A DNA stretch of 64,000 nt from Trebonia sp964581815 (lineage in GTDB: Bacteria; Actinomycetota; Actinomycetes; Streptosporangiales; Streptosporangiaceae), in NCBI GenBank assembly GCA_964581815.1, contig CAZORE010000008.1:44244-108243 (forward strand), read 5' to 3'. The position numbers and the translations under genes are program-made. This document shows positions 48,836 to 56,930 of this stretch, piece by piece. Each line of letters opens with the position of its first letter. Positions within the stretch are counted from its first letter, which is position 1. The notes below the pieces were generated by a model that was not told the DNA's origin, made no database searches, and saw nothing but the letters and a program-made list of their open reading frames with translations.

Positions 48836-50023
48836 TCAGGCGGGCACGATGTGCAGCGGCAGCTTCTCGTGGCCGTGCACGGCCATGTTGGTAGTCACCT
48901 CGGGCTCGCCGGCGAGCCCGATCGAGCGCACGTGCCTGGCCAGCGCCGACAGCAGGGACACGCCTTCAAGCCGGGCCACGCGCGCGCCGACGCAGGCGTG
49001 CACGCCGAACCCGAGCCCTAGGTGCTTGCCGACGACGTCGCGGGTGATGTCGTACGTGGCCGGGTTCTCCCAGCGCCGCGAGTCGCGCCCAGCCGGCATG
49101 TGCAGCAGTAGCAGCTTGGCGTCCTCTGGCAGGGTCACCCCGTCGACGTCGACTTCCATGGTCGCCCGCCGCCTGGTGAACCGCGCGGGGTTGTCGTACC
49201 TGATGCCCTCCTCGAATGCCCGCGTCGCGAACTCGTCGATGTCGGAGCGGAGCAGCTCGTACTGCGCCGGGTTCTCCGCCAGCGCGCGCAGCGTGTTGCC
49301 GAGGGAGTAGATCGTGGTGTCAGACCCGGCCGAGTACAGCGTCCTGACCAGGATCTCGGCTTCCTCCTGGGTGACTGCTCCGGCGTCCGCTGCCTCGTAC
49401 ATCGCCATGCAGACGCCGCCCGGCTGGACCGCGTCCCGCTTGCAGTTCTGGCCGACCCACTCGAAGACCTCGCCTGCCGCCTCCATGGACGCCTGGTAGA
49501 TGTCGTTCTTCGGCCCGAACATGTTGAACTGCGCGTGCCCGAACTTGATCAGCATCTCGCGGTTGGAGTCGCCGAGCCCGATCGCGTCGGGGAACACCTT
49601 GAGCACGTACCTCTTGGCAAGGTCCGTATGCCCGTCGATCAGCCCGTCCGGGGCGTCGAGCAACGAGAGCACGAGCTGCTCGGCCGCCGCCTCGAAGTCT
49701 TCCTGCCAGCGCCGCAGCACGGCCGCCGACATGCCCTTGGAGATGACGGTGCGCACCCGCTGGTGGTCCGGCGGGTCGTCGGACAGCAGGATCATCGGCT
49801 GCCCGATCTCCTCGAACGGAGGGCGGGTGGAGGAGAATGTCTTCCAGTCCCGCATCATCAGCTCGATCTGCGCGTGCCTGCCGGTCGCCCACACGTCGTA
49901 CTGCGGCGAGTAGACGACGGGCCCCGCCTCGCGGATGAGGCCGTCGTAGAACTGCGGGTCCCGGCACACCTCCGGGCTGAACCAGTCGAAGCCGGCGTCG
50001 ACGGAGGAGTCAGTTACGGGCAT
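48836..50023 (-). CDS. Cytochrome P450
   Basis: A 395-residue soluble bacterial P450. The I-helix oxygen motif is LYSAGSDTTIY (about 225-235), the ExxR is in EEGIRYDNPARFTRR, and the heme loop is LGFGVHACVGARVAR with the thiolate Cys (about 345). It would hydroxylate an unknown substrate with electrons from a ferredoxin; the 3Fe-4S ferredoxin gene is divergent at 50238. ATG 50023 has GGAGGG 5 nt upstream; the open frame to 50062 adds 13 residues. Confidence 0.95.
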   Translation of the reverse strand: MPVTDSSVDAGFDWFSPEVCRDPQFYDGLIREAGPVVYSPQYDVWATGRHAQIELMMRDWKTFSSTRPPFEEIGQPMILLSDDPPDHQRVRTVISKGMSAAVLRRWQEDFEAAAEQLVLSLLDAPDGLIDGHTDLAKRYVLKVFPDAIGLGDSNREMLIKFGHAQFNMFGPKNDIYQASMEAAGEVFEWVGQNCKRDAVQPGGVCMAMYEAADAGAVTQEEAEILVRTLYSAGSDTTIYSLGNTLRALAENPAQYELLRSDIDEFATRAFEEGIRYDNPARFTRRRATMEVDVDGVTLPEDAKLLLLHMPAGRDSRRWENPATYDITRDVVGKHLGLGFGVHACVGARVARLEGVSLLSALARHVRSIGLAGEPEVTTNMAVHGHEKLPLHIVPA

Positions 50024-50201
50024 CAGTGCCCTCCCGCCTTCTACGAAATGCCATAGGCGCATTACGGCCCCATTTGCCAGGGCTTTCCCGGAGCGTAAGG
50101 CGACCGCATAGGGCGGTCAAGGCGGCGGGCAACCGGGCCCGGGCGTATCCCCGAATGTCACAAATGTCGTTCCCCGCACCTGTCTCATGACACAGCCGCT
50201 C

Positions 50202-50230
50202 TGGTCACCGCTCCCCGCACGGCCTAATAT
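50202..50230 (+). promoter_or_regulatory. Promoter of the ferredoxin gene (leaderless)
   Basis: TGGTCA (50202-50207), a 17-bp spacer, then TAATAT (50225-50230), followed after 7 nt by the ATG at 50238. Transcription is thus predicted to start at the A of the start codon. No Shine-Dalgarno is present. Confidence 0.6.
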
Positions 50231-50237
50231 CCGCGCT

Positions 50238-50444
50238 ATGAAAGTCACCGTCGACCCCGTCGCATGCGAGGCCAACGCCGTCTGCGTCCGCCTGGTCCCC
50301 CAGGTCTTCTCCATCCACGAAGACGAAGAAGGCGAAGACGTCCTCGCGATCGCGGGTGACGGCGAGGTCCCCGCCGAACACGCCGACGGCGTCCGCGACG
50401 CGGTAACCCGCTGCCCGAAGATGGCGCTCGCGCTTACCGAGTAA
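50238..50444 (+). CDS. 3Fe-4S ferredoxin, probable P450 redox partner
   Basis: A 68-residue small ferredoxin starting MKVTVDPVACEANAVCVRL. There are three cysteines (10, 16 and 59, the last in RCPKMAL), enough for a single 3Fe-4S cluster as in many P450-linked actinobacterial ferredoxins. The middle is acidic (IHEDEEGED). It is divergent from the P450 gene. The upstream ATG at 50187 overlaps the promoter and is not used if the transcript is leaderless. Confidence 0.92.
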   Translation: MKVTVDPVACEANAVCVRLVPQVFSIHEDEEGEDVLAIAGDGEVPAEHADGVRDAVTRCPKMALALTE

Positions 50445-50497
50445 CCAGGGCTCAAGACCAAAGATCTGAATCCGTGCCCGGTCGCCCGGTCGCCCGC

Positions 50498-51574
50498 CTA
50501 GCGGCGGTCGACGACGAAGCCGATCGCGACCGCGATGATGATCAGGAGGCCGCGGACGATGTTCTGCCAGTAGTCCGCGACGGCGAGCAGGTCGAAGCCG
50601 TTCGTGATCATGCCGAGCATCAGCACGCCGAGAACCGTCCGCCAGACCGAGCCGACCCCGCCGAAGATGCTGGTGCCGCCGAGGGCGACGCCGGCGATCG
50701 CGAGCAACGCGAGTTGGCCGGCGAGGCCGGTCTGAGAGCTCGTCCCCGACCCCGTCATCGACGAGTCGATCAGGCCGGCCAGCCCGCAGGCGGCACCGGT
50801 GAGCACGAAGGTGGTGATCACCGTCCGGTCGACCTTGAGGCCAGACAGCCGCGCCGCGTTCCGGTTGTCACCCACGCCGTAGAGGTGCCGTCCGAAGACG
50901 GTGTACGCAAGCACGAGCTGCAGGATGACGGCGAGCACGATGAAGATGATGGCGGAATCCCAGATGCCGGCGGCCTTGTGCTGCCCAATGAACGTGAAGG
51001 CGCTGCTCGTCGGCGTGATCAGCAGCCCGCCGTGGGTCACGCCGACCGCGATGCCGCCGAACGAGAGGCCGCTCGCGAGCGTGGCGAGGAACGCGTTGAC
51101 CCGCAGCTTCGTCACCAGCAGCCCATTGATGAGACCCATGATCGCCCCGGAGCCGATCGCGACGGGGAAGCACCACGCGACGCCCCAGTGCACCGCGGCC
51201 CACGCGCCGAGCACCTCACTCAGCGCGAAGATCGACCCGAGCGACAGGTCGAAGTTGCCCGCGATGATCGTGAACGTCACCGCGACCGCCGCGATGCCGA
51301 TCGTCGCGTTCTGGTAGACGATGTTGAGCAGGTTGGCCGAGGTCAGGAAGGTGGACGAGGCAACGGTGAAGTAGATGAACAGCGCGGCGGCGAAGACGAG
51401 GATGCCGTAGTCGCGGATGTGCTGCGGCGTGACCCGGAACCGCAGGCCAGGGATGGCGACCCCGCCGACGCTAACGCGGGCGCTGGGCGCGCCCGGGTCC
51501 CCGGTTGCCTGGTTCCCCGGCTCCGGAACGGACGCCAGGGAATCGGACGCCACTGGGTCAGTTGGCGCGGTCAT
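50498..51574 (-). CDS. Sugar ABC importer permease (RbsC type)
   Basis: A 358-residue BPD_transp_2 permease with eight to ten membrane segments. Family motifs are TFTIIAGNFDLSLGSIFALSEVLGAW, LINGLLVTKLRVNAFLATLASG, GRHLYGVGDNRNAARLSGLKVDRT and LGGTSIFGGVGSV. The first 40 residues are a disordered, proline-rich tail. Its start overlaps the end of the ATPase gene by 17 bp. It would form a homodimeric channel for the ribose-type importer. Confidence 0.94.
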   Translation of the reverse strand: MTAPTDPVASDSLASVPEPGNQATGDPGAPSARVSVGGVAIPGLRFRVTPQHIRDYGILVFAAALFIYFTVASSTFLTSANLLNIVYQNATIGIAAVAVTFTIIAGNFDLSLGSIFALSEVLGAWAAVHWGVAWCFPVAIGSGAIMGLINGLLVTKLRVNAFLATLASGLSFGGIAVGVTHGGLLITPTSSAFTFIGQHKAAGIWDSAIIFIVLAVILQLVLAYTVFGRHLYGVGDNRNAARLSGLKVDRTVITTFVLTGAACGLAGLIDSSMTGSGTSSQTGLAGQLALLAIAGVALGGTSIFGGVGSVWRTVLGVLMLGMITNGFDLLAVADYWQNIVRGLLIIIAVAIGFVVDRR

Positions 51575-53084
51575 GAGATTGTCCTCCTCCGAGGCCGAAC
51601 GCGGCCTCCATCACGGCCTCCATCGGCGGGTCGGCGCTGAACTCCTTGGTGATCGAGCCGCGGCGCATCACGAGAACGCGGTGCGCGAGCCCGAGCACCT
51701 CCTCGATCTCCGACGAGATCAGCAGCACGGCGGTGCCCTCGGCCGCGAGCTTGTTGATTAGGCGGTGAATCGCCGCGCGCGCGGCGACGTCGACGCCGCG
51801 GGTCGGCTCGTCGAGGATCAGCACGCGCGGGTTGCGGAACAGCCAGCGGGCAAACAGCACCTTCTGCTGGTTGCCGCCGGAGAGGTTGACTACCTTCGCT
51901 GACGGGTTAGGCGGCTGCACCGATGTCAGGTCAAGCAGCTCCCTTGTCCTCGACCGCTCGCGGCCGAGGCTGAGCACCCCCAGCCCGCCGGCGACCGAGC
52001 TCAGGTCCGCGAAGGTGGTGTTCGCCGCGATGGAGAGCCCGAGGAAAAGCCCGTCGTCCTTGCGGCTCTCAGGCAGGAACGCCATCCCGGCCGCCATCGC
52101 GTCCGCGGGCGACCGGATATGGCGCACGGTGCCGTCGACGGCGATCGTGCCATGATCGATCGCATCAGCGCCCGCGATCGCGCGGGCCAGCTCGGAACGG
52201 CCGCTGCCCACCAGGCCGGCCAGGCCGACGATCTCGCCGGCCCGGATCTGCAGCGAGATGTCGCTCAGTACGCCCTTGCGACTCAGGCCGGACACGTCGA
52301 CAACCACCGGTGCCGACGGGTGCGGCCGCTTTTCGAAGTGCTCCGCCGCCGCGGCGGCGCCGAACATCCCGGCGACCAGGCTCTCCTCGGTCTCCTCGGA
52401 AACCGGCGCCGTCCGCACCAGACGGCCGCTGCGCAGCACGGTGATCGTGTCGGCGAGGCCGAGTACCTCGTCGAGGAAGTGGCTCACGTAGATGATCGTC
52501 TTGCCGCGCTCGCGCAGCACGTCGATCATCCGGTGCAGCTTCTCTGTTTCGACGCTGGTCAGGGACGAGGTCGGCTCGTCCATCACGATCACTTGCGCGT
52601 CGGTCGCGACCGCCTTCAGGATCTCCGCCTTCTGCAGGTCGGCGGTGCGCAGCGCGCCGACCTTGGCGTTCCCGTCGAGCTCGAAACCCCATTGCGCGAC
52701 GAGGGCGTCGTACTGCCTGCGCATCTGATGCCGCTGGACGACACCGAGACGGCTCGGCTCGATGCCAAAGTAGACGTTCTCGATCACGCTCAGGTGCGGC
52801 ATCGGCGCGAGTTCCTGCGTGATGGTCGCGATCCCGTCGAGGCGCGCCTCGCGCGGGCTTGCGTAGTTGACCGGCCGCTCGTCGACGAACAGCTGCCCGT
52901 CGTCGGGGCGGATCACGCCGCCGATGATCTTCCCGAGGGTTGACTTCCCGGCGCCGTTCGCCCCGACGAGGGCGTGCACGGTACCTCCGGCAACCTCGAC
53001 GCTGACGTTGTCAAGCGCCTTGGTGCCGGAGTACCGCTTGCCGATCGAGTCGAGCCGGATGTGCGAGACAGCCGTGGTGCTCAT
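51558..53084 (-). CDS. Sugar ABC importer ATPase with two nucleotide-binding domains (RbsA type)
   Basis: 508 residues. Domain 1 has Walker A GANGAGKST (about 40-48) and Walker B VIVMDEPTSSL. Domain 2 has the degenerate loop GLVGSGRSELARAI, the signature LSGGNQQKVLFARWL and Walker B VLILDEPTRGVD. A fused pair with a degenerate second P-loop is typical of RbsA/XylG/MglA. It energises the RbsC-type permease; the operon order on the minus strand is binding protein, ATPase, permease. Confidence 0.96.
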   Translation of the reverse strand: MSTTAVSHIRLDSIGKRYSGTKALDNVSVEVAGGTVHALVGANGAGKSTLGKIIGGVIRPDDGQLFVDERPVNYASPREARLDGIATITQELAPMPHLSVIENVYFGIEPSRLGVVQRHQMRRQYDALVAQWGFELDGNAKVGALRTADLQKAEILKAVATDAQVIVMDEPTSSLTSVETEKLHRMIDVLRERGKTIIYVSHFLDEVLGLADTITVLRSGRLVRTAPVSEETEESLVAGMFGAAAAAEHFEKRPHPSAPVVVDVSGLSRKGVLSDISLQIRAGEIVGLAGLVGSGRSELARAIAGADAIDHGTIAVDGTVRHIRSPADAMAAGMAFLPESRKDDGLFLGLSIAANTTFADLSSVAGGLGVLSLGRERSRTRELLDLTSVQPPNPSAKVVNLSGGNQQKVLFARWLFRNPRVLILDEPTRGVDVAARAAIHRLINKLAAEGTAVLLISSEIEEVLGLAHRVLVMRRGSITKEFSADPPMEAVMEAAFGLGGGQSHDRAN

Positions 53085-53136
53085 CCGGCTCGCCCTTCGT
53101 TCATTGCGCTAAGCACTTACCTCATTTCCTCAGCAC

Positions 53137-54282
53137 TTAGCCGGCGGTGCCAAGCCCGCCCTCGAGGTTCCAGTCCGGCACGTAGCTCGGGTGCGCGTCA
53201 AGGAACGCCTTGTTGATGACCGCAGGACGGCTATTCGGGTCGATGATGTTGACCAGGTTCGGGATCGACTTGCCCTGCACCGCGTCGTTCAGGTACTGGA
53301 TGCCGAGCTCCGACTCGCCCGCCGGGTACAGGCCGAGGGTGGCGTAGACCAGGCCAGACTTGACCTCGTTGACGATCTCCTGCGCGCCGCCGTAGCCGAT
53401 GATCTCGATGTTCTGGCCCGGCGTGTAGCCGCCGACCAGCTTCAGCGCGGTCAGCGCGCCCTGCGCCATCTGGTCGCCGAACGTCGCGAACACGTTGATG
53501 CCCTTGTGAGCGGTGAAGAAGGTCTGGGCCACGGACTGCGACTGCGTCTGGTCATACTGACCGGGCGGCATCACGGTGAACGTGTAACCCGACTTCGACT
53601 TGTAGTACGCCGTCATCTGGTTGATGCGGTTGGTGTCAGTGGGGTAGTTGGCGAGCCCAGGCAGGAAGGCGATGTTGCAGTGGCCGCTGCCCACGGCCTT
53701 GGTGCAGGCCGAGTCCATCGTGGTCTCCAGGTTGGTCGCCTCAGGGGCGATCGACTGCCCGATGGTCGTCGCGCAGGTCGAGGTGGCGGCCAGCGTGTTC
53801 TGCTGCGCCAGCGTGCCCCACGTGTAGTCGGCGCACGCGACCTTGATGCCAGCGCTGATCGCCTTATTGATGACCGGCGTAAGAGCGATGTCGTCCAGGC
53901 CCCAGACCCAGAAGGCCTTGTACTTGCCGGTGGTGATCGCGTCCTGGATCTGCGTGGTCTGCGTCTGCGGGTTGTTGTTGCCGTCGAAGGCGTCGAGCTG
54001 GATGCCCAGCTTCGCGGCCTCCGCCTTCGCGCCGGCCAGCGACGCGACGCCGTAGGGGCTCGGGTTGTAGTAGAAGATCGCCATCCGGGTGCCCGAGCCG
54101 CTCGCCGCCGGCGAGCTTGAGACCGGGGCGGCCGCGGACGAACTCGATCCGCCCGCCGCTGATGTGCTTGTGGTCGCCGATGTGCTTGATGTCGAGCTTG
54201 AGCTGCATCCAGCGACCAGCAGTGCCGCCGCGGCCACCGCTGCCCCACCCGCTGCGATGCGCGCGCGTCTAATTCTGAACAT
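53137..54282 (-). CDS. Sugar ABC importer binding lipoprotein (RbsB type)
   Basis: 381 residues. A lipoprotein signal with lipobox LLVAGC (Cys near 25) is followed by a long Ser/Thr/Ala linker (to about 65) and a type 1 periplasmic-binding domain: MAIFYYNPSPYGVASLAGAKAEAAKLGIQLDAFDGNNNPQTQTTQIQDAI, and QMAQGALTALKLVGGYTPGQNIEIIGYGG. It is the first gene of the rbs-type operon. ATG 54282 is preferred; the open frame starts at a TTG nine codons earlier. The sugar is unknown. Confidence 0.93.
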   Translation of the reverse strand: MFRIRRARIAAGGAAVAAAALLVAGCSSSSTSSTSATTSTSAAGGSSSSAAAPVSSSPAASGSGTRMAIFYYNPSPYGVASLAGAKAEAAKLGIQLDAFDGNNNPQTQTTQIQDAITTGKYKAFWVWGLDDIALTPVINKAISAGIKVACADYTWGTLAQQNTLAATSTCATTIGQSIAPEATNLETTMDSACTKAVGSGHCNIAFLPGLANYPTDTNRINQMTAYYKSKSGYTFTVMPPGQYDQTQSQSVAQTFFTAHKGINVFATFGDQMAQGALTALKLVGGYTPGQNIEIIGYGGAQEIVNEVKSGLVYATLGLYPAGESELGIQYLNDAVQGKSIPNLVNIIDPNSRPAVINKAFLDAHPSYVPDWNLEGGLGTAG

Positions 54283-54647
54283 GGTCTTTACCCGCCTCCT
54301 CGAGAGCAAGGCCTTTGGCCGGAGAGTACATCGCGGGCTTTGGTGCTTGATAGATCAATGAGATCACGATTCCGCGCGAGCACTCAGCCATTAGCTCTCG
54401 CAACAGGAATCACCTGGTTGTTGTGTGATACTCCAACAAGCTCGCGATTCCTTGCGGTGAAATAGTTAGTTTTCATGGCACAAGCAATAAGCGTGGTTGA
54501 TGCAACGTATTTCTTGAGATGATGGAATGTATTTTCTGGAATAGCTATCCATTTTGTCAGAACTTCTGAAGCAACAGAGATGATCAAGTGCATCACCTGC
54601 ATATCTCGCCCCAGCAGCATCGTAGGTCGGCGGTGGATTAGGGTGGA
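54283..54647. other. Intergenic region containing an AT-rich block
   Basis: 365 bases upstream of the sugar-importer operon. From about 54400 to 54600 the sequence is visibly AT-rich (over half A/T against roughly 30% around it). A minus-strand frame stays open for 72 codons through it (54384-54602), but it has no family resemblance. It may hold the rbs promoter, a regulatory region or a foreign insert. Confidence 0.5.
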
Positions 54648-55670
54648 GTGGTGGGCACTACCCTTCCGCTGCGCGCATTTCCCTTCAACTCCGAACAGGT
54701 GACCGCGGTCGTCACGACGCGGCACGGCGGGGTGAGTCAGGGTGACTACAGCAGCCTCAACCTTGGCGCGCATGTAGGGGACGACCCAGAGGCGGTGGCA
54801 GAGAACCGGCGCCGCCTGGCGCTGGCGCTCGGCGTGAACCGGCTGACCATCGCCGACCAGCGGCATACCGACCGGGTCACGGTCGTCACGGCCGCACTCG
54901 CCGGCCGGGGGCACGACGGGGCCGCGGACTCGGCCGCCGCGTTCCCGGCGACCGACGCCATGATCACCGCGGTGCCCGGCGCCGCGCTCGCGGTCCTGGT
55001 GGCGGACTGCGCCCCGGTTGTGCTCTTCGACCCGGCGCACCGGGCGGCAGGCGTCGCGCATAGCGGCCGGGCTGGGACGCTGAGCGGCGTGGTGCCCAAG
55101 GCGGTCGCCGCGATGACGGCGGCGTTCGGCACCGTCCCCGGTGACCTGCTCATCGGGATCGGCCCGGCGATCGGCGCCGCGAGCTACGAGATCGGTCCGG
55201 CCGAGGTGGCCGAGGTGACGGGGGCGCTTGGCGCGGCGGGCGGGCGGCTGCTCACCCCGAGCCGCCCGGGGCACGCCACGTTCAACCTGACGGGTGCGAT
55301 CCGCGGCCAGCTTCGCGCCGCGGGCATCCCGGATGGCAACGTGCATGACCTGGCCATCGACACCAGGACGAGCACCGCGGAGTTCTTCTCTGACCGCGCC
55401 GCCCGCCCGTGCGGCCGGTTCGCCGCCGTCGTGGTCCTGCCGGCCTGCGCCCGGTTACGCCTCCACCACGTCGTGGCTGAGCCAGGGGTCGCCGGAGCGG
55501 AACGGCCGGATGTCGGAGACCCGGTGGTCGGTCATCTTCGCGATCCATTCCGGGTCGCCGATCTGGCTGCGGCCGACCGCTACCAGATCGAAGTCGCCTC
55601 GGTTGAAGCGGCGCATCAGCTCGTCAATACGGCGAGCCCCGGTCTGCTCCGCCTCCTCGCCGTTCAGTGA
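54648..55670 (+). CDS. Laccase-domain (YfiH/PgeF-type) purine nucleosidase family protein with antisense-overlapping tail
   Basis: A 340-residue multicopper-oxidase-like Cu-oxidase_4 domain. VVTTRHGGVSQGDYSSLNLGAHVGDD, IADQRHTDRV, ALAVLVADCAPVVLFDPAHRAAGVAHSGRAGTLSGVV and LIGIGPAIGAASYEIG carry the metal-site His/Cys residues (H in RHTD, C in VADCAP, H in VAHSG). Family members act on purine nucleosides or edit peptidoglycan. The usual C-terminus is near RFAAVVVLP (55440). Here the frame continues 76 residues more, antisense to the OYE gene. GTG 54648 or 54651 is the start. Confidence 0.85.
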   Translation: MVGTTLPLRAFPFNSEQVTAVVTTRHGGVSQGDYSSLNLGAHVGDDPEAVAENRRRLALALGVNRLTIADQRHTDRVTVVTAALAGRGHDGAADSAAAFPATDAMITAVPGAALAVLVADCAPVVLFDPAHRAAGVAHSGRAGTLSGVVPKAVAAMTAAFGTVPGDLLIGIGPAIGAASYEIGPAEVAEVTGALGAAGGRLLTPSRPGHATFNLTGAIRGQLRAAGIPDGNVHDLAIDTRTSTAEFFSDRAARPCGRFAAVVVLPACARLRLHHVVAEPGVAGAERPDVGDPVVGHLRDPFRVADLAAADRYQIEVASVEAAHQLVNTASPGLLRLLAVQ

Positions 55671-56618
55671 GGCCATCACGTCCTTGTCGAGCCCGATGCT
55701 GCCGATAGCGATGACCGGCGCGTCGGTGAACGACTTCGCCCAGCCCGCGAGGCTGAGATCAGAGCCGTCCCACTCGGGCTTCCAGAACCGTCGCGCGGAC
55801 ACGTGGAAGATGTCCGCGCCGGCCGAGCGCAGCAGGGTGACGAGCTCACCGAGCTCGTCGGGCTTCTCGACGATCTTGGCGTCGTAGTCCGACTCCTTCC
55901 ACTGGGAGATGCGGACGGAGATGACGAAGTCTGGCCTGGTGGCGGCCCGTACCGCCGCCGCCACCTCGGCGACGAACGCGGCGCGGTCGGTGATCGCTGG
56001 CCCGCCGTAGCCGTCGGTGCGCAGGTTGGTTCCCGGCCACAGGAACTGGTCGAGCAGGAAGCCATGGGCCGCGTGGAGTTCGACGCCGTCGGCGCCGATC
56101 TCCTGGGCGTCGAGCGCGCCCTGGACGAAGGAGTGCTTGAGGCTGTCAAGCTCGGCTACGGTCGCGGCGCGGCCGAACGACTCACCCGGGTGCGAGTAAC
56201 CGGACGGGCTCAGCGCGACGAAATCCGGGTTGCTCTCCGCGTCCCCACCGTAGTTGACCGCGCCCTGATGCCAGAGCTGCAGGAACATGGCGCCGCCGGC
56301 CTCGTGGACGCCGGCCACGCACTCTCGCCACGCCTCGCGCGTGTCGGGCGAGATCCGCGCGAACGTCGGGTTCTTCGTGGCGCTCGGATGATCGACGGCG
56401 CACGACTCGGAAATGATCAGCGAGGCGCCGCCGAGGACGCGGCGGCGGTAGTACTCGCGCAGCCGGAGGTCCGGTGCGCCGTCAGCGCACCAGTAGCGCT
56501 GCATTCCCGGCATGACGAACCGGTTGCGCAGCCGCAGGCCGCGAATCTGCAGCGGCTGGAGAAGCGGTGTGATGTCATAGTCGGCCGCCGGCGCCGCCGG
56601 GTCGTCAAGCTCGGTCAC
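55455..56618 (-). CDS. NADH:flavin oxidoreductase (old yellow enzyme family)
   Basis: A 387-residue FMN barrel. ITPLLQPLQIRGLRLRNRFVMPGMQRYW, FLQLWHQGAVN, GADGVELHAAHGFLLDQFLWPGTNLRTDGYGG with the substrate-binding His pair region, and DFDLVAVGRSQIGDPEW are standard. It reduces activated C=C bonds or demethylates small amines. GTG 56618 has GAGGGGG 7 nt upstream; ATG 56624 and 56639 are alternatives. Its 3' end overlaps the laccase-domain ORF by 216 bp in convergent orientation. Confidence 0.92.
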   Translation of the reverse strand: MTELDDPAAPAADYDITPLLQPLQIRGLRLRNRFVMPGMQRYWCADGAPDLRLREYYRRRVLGGASLIISESCAVDHPSATKNPTFARISPDTREAWRECVAGVHEAGGAMFLQLWHQGAVNYGGDAESNPDFVALSPSGYSHPGESFGRAATVAELDSLKHSFVQGALDAQEIGADGVELHAAHGFLLDQFLWPGTNLRTDGYGGPAITDRAAFVAEVAAAVRAATRPDFVISVRISQWKESDYDAKIVEKPDELGELVTLLRSAGADIFHVSARRFWKPEWDGSDLSLAGWAKSFTDAPVIAIGSIGLDKDVMASLNGEEAEQTGARRIDELMRRFNRGDFDLVAVGRSQIGDPEWIAKMTDHRVSDIRPFRSGDPWLSHDVVEA

Positions 56619-56930
56619 GCGCATTCCCCCTCGCCGCATCGCTGCGTTCTGTGTTATTTACGCCGAACTGTGCCGCCGCACTTGGGTTTTATCGTGCGAC
56701 AGCCCGCGAGGCGACTACATCAGCTAGGGAATCAAGCTCGCAGGGAGAAAGTTGTCCGCATCCGTTCATGCATAATTGATTTTTATATTGAGAATTGACG
56801 GGATTTCTAAGACGGCGCGGCGCTCCGCGGGGCTGAGCGAGGCGCAGCCGGGCGTTGTGACCTGCGCACGCTGCGCGGGATGATCGCTGGGAGATCCTGT
56901 TCCTGTAGCCTCAGCGGAGAGGGGCGGCAG
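56619..56930. other. Divergent intergenic region, partly AT-rich
   Basis: 312 bases between the OYE gene and the FAD oxidoreductase. The stretch 56640-56815 is AT-rich and contains a TTGACG (56795-56800), but no convincing -10 box at the right distance. No gene is seen. GGAGAGG at about 56916 serves the TTG start at 56931. Confidence 0.5.

Noticed and set aside
54384..54602. 72-codon minus-strand ORF in the AT-rich block
   Set aside because: No recognisable domain, no ribosome site and codon use unlike the other genes; kept only as a note in the intergenic entry.
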